NCBI RefSeq assembly: GCF_000471905.2
Contig: NW_006494789.1
Location: forward strand, 6,406,966 to 6,470,965
Reading direction: 5' to 3'
DNA: 64,000 bases
Origin: Amborella trichopoda
Lineage: Eukaryota > Streptophyta > Magnoliopsida > Amborellales > Amborellaceae
Positions 58,283 through 64,000 of this stretch are shown piece after piece. A model generated the notes under the pieces. That model had not been told where the DNA came from and searched no databases. It worked only from the letters and a program-made list of their open reading frames with translations. The position numbers and the translations under genes were made by a program. The stretch's first letter is position 1. The number at the start of each line of letters is the position of its first letter.

Positions 58283-60989
58283 TGGTTACGTGCCTTGATA
58301 TTGCCTTCTGGATCTAAATGATCTGACAACACTTCCCGCAGGTTTTTAACAGACCCGGGATTTGAGATCGCTATCTTAGAACCTTGCTAAAGAGAAAGGA
58401 TAGGTATACCAACCAATGAGAGAGGAATTTAAATGGGTGCGGTTCTTACTCAAGCTAGCTCATATGGGCACCCTCTGAGGTCACGAAGAAAGCCCCCTAG
58501 CTGCTTTAGCTAGTTCAGAATCGTCTCCCTTGACCTGTAATCCTCTTGTTTTCTGCATAACACTATTATGTGAGGCAAGTGGGTCGAAGAGACCCACCCT
58601 TGTCTCAGGGCATCGCATGCTCATATGAGGGAGTGATGAAATGGAAGGATTCCAATAAAGAGAGACAAGAAAAGAAAACTTGACGAAGGGGCGAGACTAG
58701 CATGACAGCCGGAAAGCTACCAACTCAGAGTGGTACCAAGACGGGCATGTTCTCAAGACCATCACTACGTCAATACTACTCTAAACCGAGATCGATATTG
58801 TGGCGTTAGGCTAAGTCTACCCTGAATGTAGTAAGGGGAGAAAAGAATGAAGAGACAAAAAGGGGACGAAGAGAAAGAGCGCGAGATGGCGGAAGGGGAA
58901 GGACCCAGATGACAATGAGTTTCATCGTTGACATCATGAAAAGACGTCGCGTCCCTTATAGAAGACAATGGCTTCTAATGAGGCTCACGACGATAGCTTC
59001 CCGTGAGGCACATGGTGGCGGTCATGGAATATGAGAGGAAGCCCACGAATGGCAATGAGCCTTGCCATTGGCAATGCGAGGAAGCAACACATCCCTTGTC
59101 GAGGCGATGACTCCTAACAAGGCGCATGAGGATAACTTTTTTGAGGTGCAAAGTGATGGGCACAAGGAGGCACACAAGGAGTCTGCACGCAGCAATGGGT
59201 ATTATCGTGACCTCTTTGGGGACGGCGATGGACATAGTCGTCTGCAATAGTCTTACGTCAAGGTGAAGCTCCCGCAAACGACAATGGGCTTCGCTGTGCA
59301 CGTTCCTAGCTTAGCCGTTGAGGATACATCAACGGATGGCGATGAGCAGCGCCATCTACAAGTCTCATCGGGAGGTAGAGACGAAGATAGAGGGGAAGTA
59401 GAGCTCAAGCATGGCACTGCCATCGCCATGCGCGACCTGTGAGATCATTGAAGAGTCATGCACGACACTGCCACTGCCGTGCATGGCCTCTTAGGCAAAC
59501 TCAAGCGGAGTGGAGGAGGAAGAGAGAAGAGAAGAGAGAAAAGAAGAAAAGAAAAGGAAAAGAGAAAAAATTTACCTTGAACCTAGGGGTATTGGTTAAA
59601 AGTTTCTCTCACCTTACTCTCTCTCTCAAACGTGATACAACAATGAGAAGAAAGTGAAACTGTATTAAGTAAAGACTCTCTCTTTTGTGAATGGTTGAGT
59701 CCTCTGATGCATACAATGATGGTACGTATATGTAGAATTTGCTCTAAACATGGGTGGATGATCAAAAGTAACCCTAATTGCTAGAAATTAAGCTAAATTG
59801 AATTAAAAGAAATTAGAAAATAGGGTACAAAATGACTGATTTACCCCTTCTCAATAATTTGTAGAATTCTAGAACGGTCCTTGTGTTGCTTTAGAACTTG
59901 AGTGATCTTGCATGGATGATCCGTGGTCGTTCTGATGCCCGGTTGATCGAAAGATGATTGTTTTCTTGTAGGACTCGGCATGACGATCAATTTGATACCA
60001 ACTTCGATCCATGGATCGTATTTTTAGTGCACGATCATGTGACTTGAAATCTTAAAACTTTGGATCTATAGAGTGGTCCTTCCTCAATGTGTTTCAATGA
60101 TTTCTTTATTATAACACCCTGAGCATGCCGTTACGATTGGGGGGCAACAAACGCAGCTTGATTCAGTGCCCGAACGAAGACTTTGCAGCCTTGGAATTTT
60201 GGTCGAAATCTGGAATTCCAGCTATGGAATTTGCAGTGGCTTCGTCGGCTTCGTGTGTAGAATTTGACTGTTCATCATGTATGGGGTTCAAGTAAGATAT
60301 GCTCGAGACCTTATGTACATGATGGAATTGGTCTCGCATCGATTGGGATTGGCCACTCGAGTAAGGTACGATGTTGCTGAATTTTCCTACACTTTCTTCA
60401 CGGATCAGCAACTTCTCTCTGACTTTTCTTCTTGCTTAGGTATCGGCACGGGGCGTACCACATATCGAATCGCTCGTCTCTATGCAAAAAACATGCTCAC
60501 CAAATTTGAATGTGATCCGACATTGAGAAGAGTGAGATATAAGTGTCGAAAGTCACTGCTCATGACCGTCCCATCAATGGTGTAGAGTTGCGAGGTGGCC
60601 AAACTGGAATAGTGTGCAGCTTCTCCTATTTCCCTCTTTTGCTTATAACTTCTTCCCGGAGTGTCAATTCGAGCTGAAATTTGACCCCTGATGGTTTTCA
60701 GTCATGCTGAATCAGATGGCGGTGGTCCCACACCAAATTGAGACACCAAGAATGTAGCTCTGGTTATAAGGTCTGCTTCAGGGTGTTAGAGGCCGATTTT
60801 GCCAGAAAAATTTCTAGTCTGCACTGCTATAGACATGTTGGAATGCGACACAACTTGGTAAGAGTCTTTTGAGAGTCCTCATGGAGATCTTGGCCAGTTC
60901 CATGGCTATTCTGAGATTGTCAGGATTCCACTGTTTGCTAGACTTTTATTGAGCGGCGGCCCCATGATGATGAACAATATCTTCCAACA
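58283..60989 (-). repeat. Solo LTR of T3 family, inside Ta LTR
   Basis: Runs from TGGTTACGTGCC (58283) to ...CTTCCAACA (60989) on the plus strand, 2707 bp, flanked by ATGGA (58278-58282) and ATGGC (60990-60994). The flanks on both sides belong to one interrupted Ta LTR. No internal region is attached. It is the counterpart of T3 at 39714, where the left flank is also ATGGC. Confidence 0.85.
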
Positions 60990-60994
60990 ATGGC

Positions 60995-63900
60995 GAATGT
61001 TATAAGACAGGAGGGTAAACAAACCTCACCTTGCCTTCGAGTCAACGTACATAAGCGTGCACATTCAACTAGAAGAAGAAAATAATGAGAGAAGAAAGAT
61101 GGGGGAGTGAAGAATTTGAGCAGGCCGGAAGATCAACACAATGATTAAGCTGGTAGATAATTGGCCTGACGTGACAGTAAAACGGGCTCGAGAACTTAGA
61201 CCGGCTCGATAGAATTACTAATAGATGTCAATACCGATACTGACTAGCTCGACGTAATGGTTAGTCTGTTGTGGTAGTAAAGCAGGCACAGTAATTTTAG
61301 CACATCAACATTACGGCTAGACGATAAGAATACCTTAGAAGGCTAATCTTAACCCCTCTTAATCAAACAAAAGAATAACGGAAAATACAAAGATCATAGT
61401 GGAAGAATAAGAAATAAATTAAGAGAAGGAGAGAACAGAAAGAATAGAAGAAAGAGAATGAATGGAAAGAGAACACAGATGACGCTAAGCATTGTCGGCT
61501 ATGTTAGAAGAAGAGAAGAGAGAGGACACAGGCAACACTAGGTATCGCATGTTGTATTAGAAGAAGAGGGAAGAGAGGACACAGGCAGTGTTGGGCATCA
61601 CCGGCTACGTTAGAAGAAGAGGAAAGAGAGGACACAGGTGGTGCTAGGCATTGCCCCTGCGTAACAATGCGTGGAATTCCAAAACAGTCCCTGATGCTGC
61701 CCGAGAACTTGCGTGACCCTGACTGATCCGGGGTTGCTCTGATGCCCGTTTGATCGAAAGATAATTTTTTTTCTTATAAGGATCGGCATGGCGTTCGATT
61801 TGATAATAATTTCGAGCCATGAATCATGTTTTTGGTCCATGAATCATGTTTTTGAGCCAGGATCATGAGACTTGAATTTTAGATGAATCTTAAAAAATTT
61901 GGATCGATAGTGCGCTCATTCCTCGATGTCTTTTCTTTTGTTTCTTCACTAAAACACACTAAGCAAGTCGTCACGATCATGTTGCAACAAGCGCGGCTCG
62001 ATTTCGTGTCTGAATGAAGATTTTGTTGTCTTGAGTTTTTTGCCGAAGTCTTGAAATCCGGTTGCCAGAATTTATAACAGCTTTGATGCCTCCGTGTACG
62101 AAATCCAACCGTTCATCGTATGCGAGGCTTGGACCAGAGGTAACCTCAGACCTTACGCACACAATGCACTTGGTCTTGTGTCGATCGGATATCTGAGCGC
62201 CATGATTTTTGGCCACTTGAGTGCGGCGTGTTGCTGCTGATTTTTTTGCAATTTCTTCAAAGATCAGAAAATTCTTTCCAGTTTTTCTCCTTGCTGGGGC
62301 ACCACCACAAGGGGTACCACATATCAAAATGCTTGTCTTGAGGAGACGAACACACTGACTAAATTTGTGCACGATCCGACTCAAATCGTATGAGATATAG
62401 GCCCCAAACGTCACTGCCCATGACTGTGAAAACGAACAACTTTAAAGGTGTTTTGGTGCAGGGTGGCCACACGAGAATAGTGTGTGGCCTACCCCTTTTT
62501 GGTATTTTACCCATAACTTTGTCTTGGTGTACTCGATTAAGCTAAAACTTGACCCATGGGGGTTTTCAACCGTACCAAATCCAATGGTAGTGGTCCCACA
62601 GCAATTTGACGCATCTAAAAATATATGCTAGTTACAGGGTCCATTTAAGGGTATTAGAGGCAAATTTTTTCGAAATTGTTTCTTTGTGTTCGTTGTGTTC
62701 GGTTAGGATGAAACTTGGCAGGTGGACTTTTGTAATGTTGCTGAAGATCCTGACCAATTTTGGGGCAATTCTGAGACTGTCGAAATTTTCACTGTTTTGT
62801 AGGCTTTTTTGACCTGCTTCCTCTTTATTCCGCATTAGGGACTAAGGTGCTAGAAAATGCGTTCAAACAGCTTGCCCCACCGAATGGTGTGCTTCAAGAG
62901 AAGTGATAAGAATGAAATTTAGAAAATTTCCTATGACTGTATTACTTTTTTTCTTTATAGCCACAGGACCACGAGAACGCCAAGGAGATTCACACAATGC
63001 TGCAAACAGAATGCTCCGACGTAGGGATGCATCATTCGTAGGTCCGTCTGTGGAGACTTTAGGGGGAGAAGAGACTTTTTTGAGGGATCTTATCAAGTCC
63101 TCACCCTCGTGTGGACTGTTTACGATTTTAAAGTTGAGAATTTTCTATGGACCTCGTTAGTCAGAATCATGCCTGTCTGGTAATTGAGTGCCATGTCGAA
63201 GGGCATTATTCCCATTTGGTTTGTGTTTCTTTGTCTTGGATAGGCAACAAATGATCCTTTGGTTGGTGCTCATCTGCATCATGCACCACTTATTCCTTGG
63301 CAGGTAGGTACCTCAGTTTATTGAAGTGATCAGCTTTGGGTATAACCCCTACCCACTGCTTGCAAGGCGTTACATAGTAGGTCAAAATTCATGGCTGACT
63401 TAGCCTTCTCGGGGCACCTCTTGGTTTATCAGAATGATTTGCTTGATGGTTTGCTGAAGAGCCTTTGGTTGGCGTTGTTTGCTGCTACACCAAGTTTGCT
63501 TTTGATAGTAAGGATACCTCTGTGGGCCCTGTCTGCCAGGTCCAGTCGGTGGCATTTTGTTAGCTGGTCTTGAAAGTCTAGGCCTGTCAGCTAGAGGGAA
63601 ATGTGGAATGCCAGACTGAAGTCTCTAGAAGGTTCATCTTGGCATTGTCAGTTTCTTGCCTTTGTAGTGGCTTTTAGCATTTTTAGAGTGTGTTTAAGAC
63701 CTCGTGGGAGTAATGTTCTTCCTCATGAGACTTGTCTTGCCATCTTGGCCAGTATTCTATCTTTCAAGTCCTTTTTGCGATTAGATTGAGGCTGTTGGAA
63801 TATTTTCCTTGAAGCTCGTATTTATTGGGTCTTGGTATAGTGACATCAAGGATTTTTTTTTAGTGTGGGCTGAAGCCAACTGTTTAGGTGAGTGTTGCAT

Positions 63901-64000
63901 CAACTGGTTTATTGGTCCAAGCATCCTTTGCAGATTTTCACTTGAACTTGGGAAGCGACATCTTAGAGACGGTTTTCACCAACTTCCTTTTTATTTGGGG
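60995..64000 (-). mobile_element. Ta: rest of LTR and 3' internal tail, runs off the window
   Basis: 60995-62869 continues the Ta LTR from 58282 (GAATGTTATAAGACAGGAGG onward) to its start TGTTTGAACGCA (62869 down). 62870-64000 is the 3' internal tail. It starts GCTTGCCCCACCGAATGG, the inverse of the T2 tail before 31172. Its end matches the TGGGAAG...GGTTTTCACC stretch of T0 and T3. Ta was inserted into C1 and carries the T3 family insertion. It is broken and incomplete in the window. Confidence 0.8.
61480..61660. repeat. 53-bp minisatellite in Ta LTR
   Basis: About three copies of GGACACAGGCAACACTAGGT + GAAGAAGAGG type, 53 bp apart, the inverse of the T2 LTR minisatellite. It places Ta nearer to T2 than to T0 or T3. 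Confidence 0.8.

Noticed and set aside
1-64000. A host gene cluster, toxin, defence or other undescribed cellular system
   Set aside because: All recognisable coding motifs belong to retroelement gag, protease, RT, RNase H or integrase. Remaining open frames are short, repetitive or not conserved.

Overview
The window looks like intergenic DNA from a seed plant with a large, repeat-rich nuclear genome. I find no intact host gene, tRNA, rRNA or CRISPR array. Almost every base belongs to old LTR retrotransposons of two Ty3/gypsy lineages, nested in one another. One lineage (here 'T') is Tat/Ogre-like: LTRs of about 2.2-3.4 kb, a tRNA-Arg-type primer site (TGGCGACTCC...), an extra 5' coding region ahead of gag, a splice-acceptor-like site between gag and RT, two RNase H remnants, and a long 3' non-coding part rich in minisatellites. 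The other ('C') is a Tekay/Del-like chromovirus: a tRNA-Met-type primer site, LTRs of 1.8-2.9 kb, and an integrase ending in a chromodomain. All copies are fossils with many breaks.

Layout, outermost first. Bases 1-426 are flank with a broken coiled-coil-like coding remnant. T0 (minus) has its 3' LTR at 427-3325 and 3' internal tail at 3326-4608, where T1 (plus; 5' LTR 4609-8016, primer site, leader to 8121) is inserted. T1 is cut at 8121/8122 by chromovirus C1 (minus; 3' LTR 8122-10990, integrase 10991-11705). C1 is cut by chromovirus C2 (minus, 11706-38528), flanked by the duplicated target GGTGA. C2 is cut by T2 (plus, 15364-34419), flanked by TATGG and about 19 kb long. C1 resumes at 38534-39420, where another T element, Ta, begins (minus LTR end, 39421-39713). 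Ta is cut by T3 (minus; 3' LTR 39714-42412, internal region to the primer site at 54867-54888). The deepest nest is five levels: T0 > T1 > C1 > C2 > T2.

The right part is a rearrangement. T3 stops at the primer site and LTR terminus (54897). The sequence then jumps back to a second, diverged copy of DNA already seen at about 37604-39713: C2 LTR tail, C1 integrase, Ta LTR end. In that copy T3 is represented by a solo LTR (58283-60989) between ATGGA and ATGGC, after which the rest of the Ta LTR (60995-62869) and the Ta tail (62870-64000) follow. The simplest reading is an old tandem duplication of about 17 kb followed by LTR-LTR recombination in the second copy.

Nothing here supports a new cellular gene system. 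The points worth a second look are structural: the duplication, the antisense-oriented module shared by T2 and T3, the conserved splice-acceptor-like site, and a GC-rich motif that recurs in minisatellites of both unrelated lineages. All divergence and age statements are eye estimates from short stretches.
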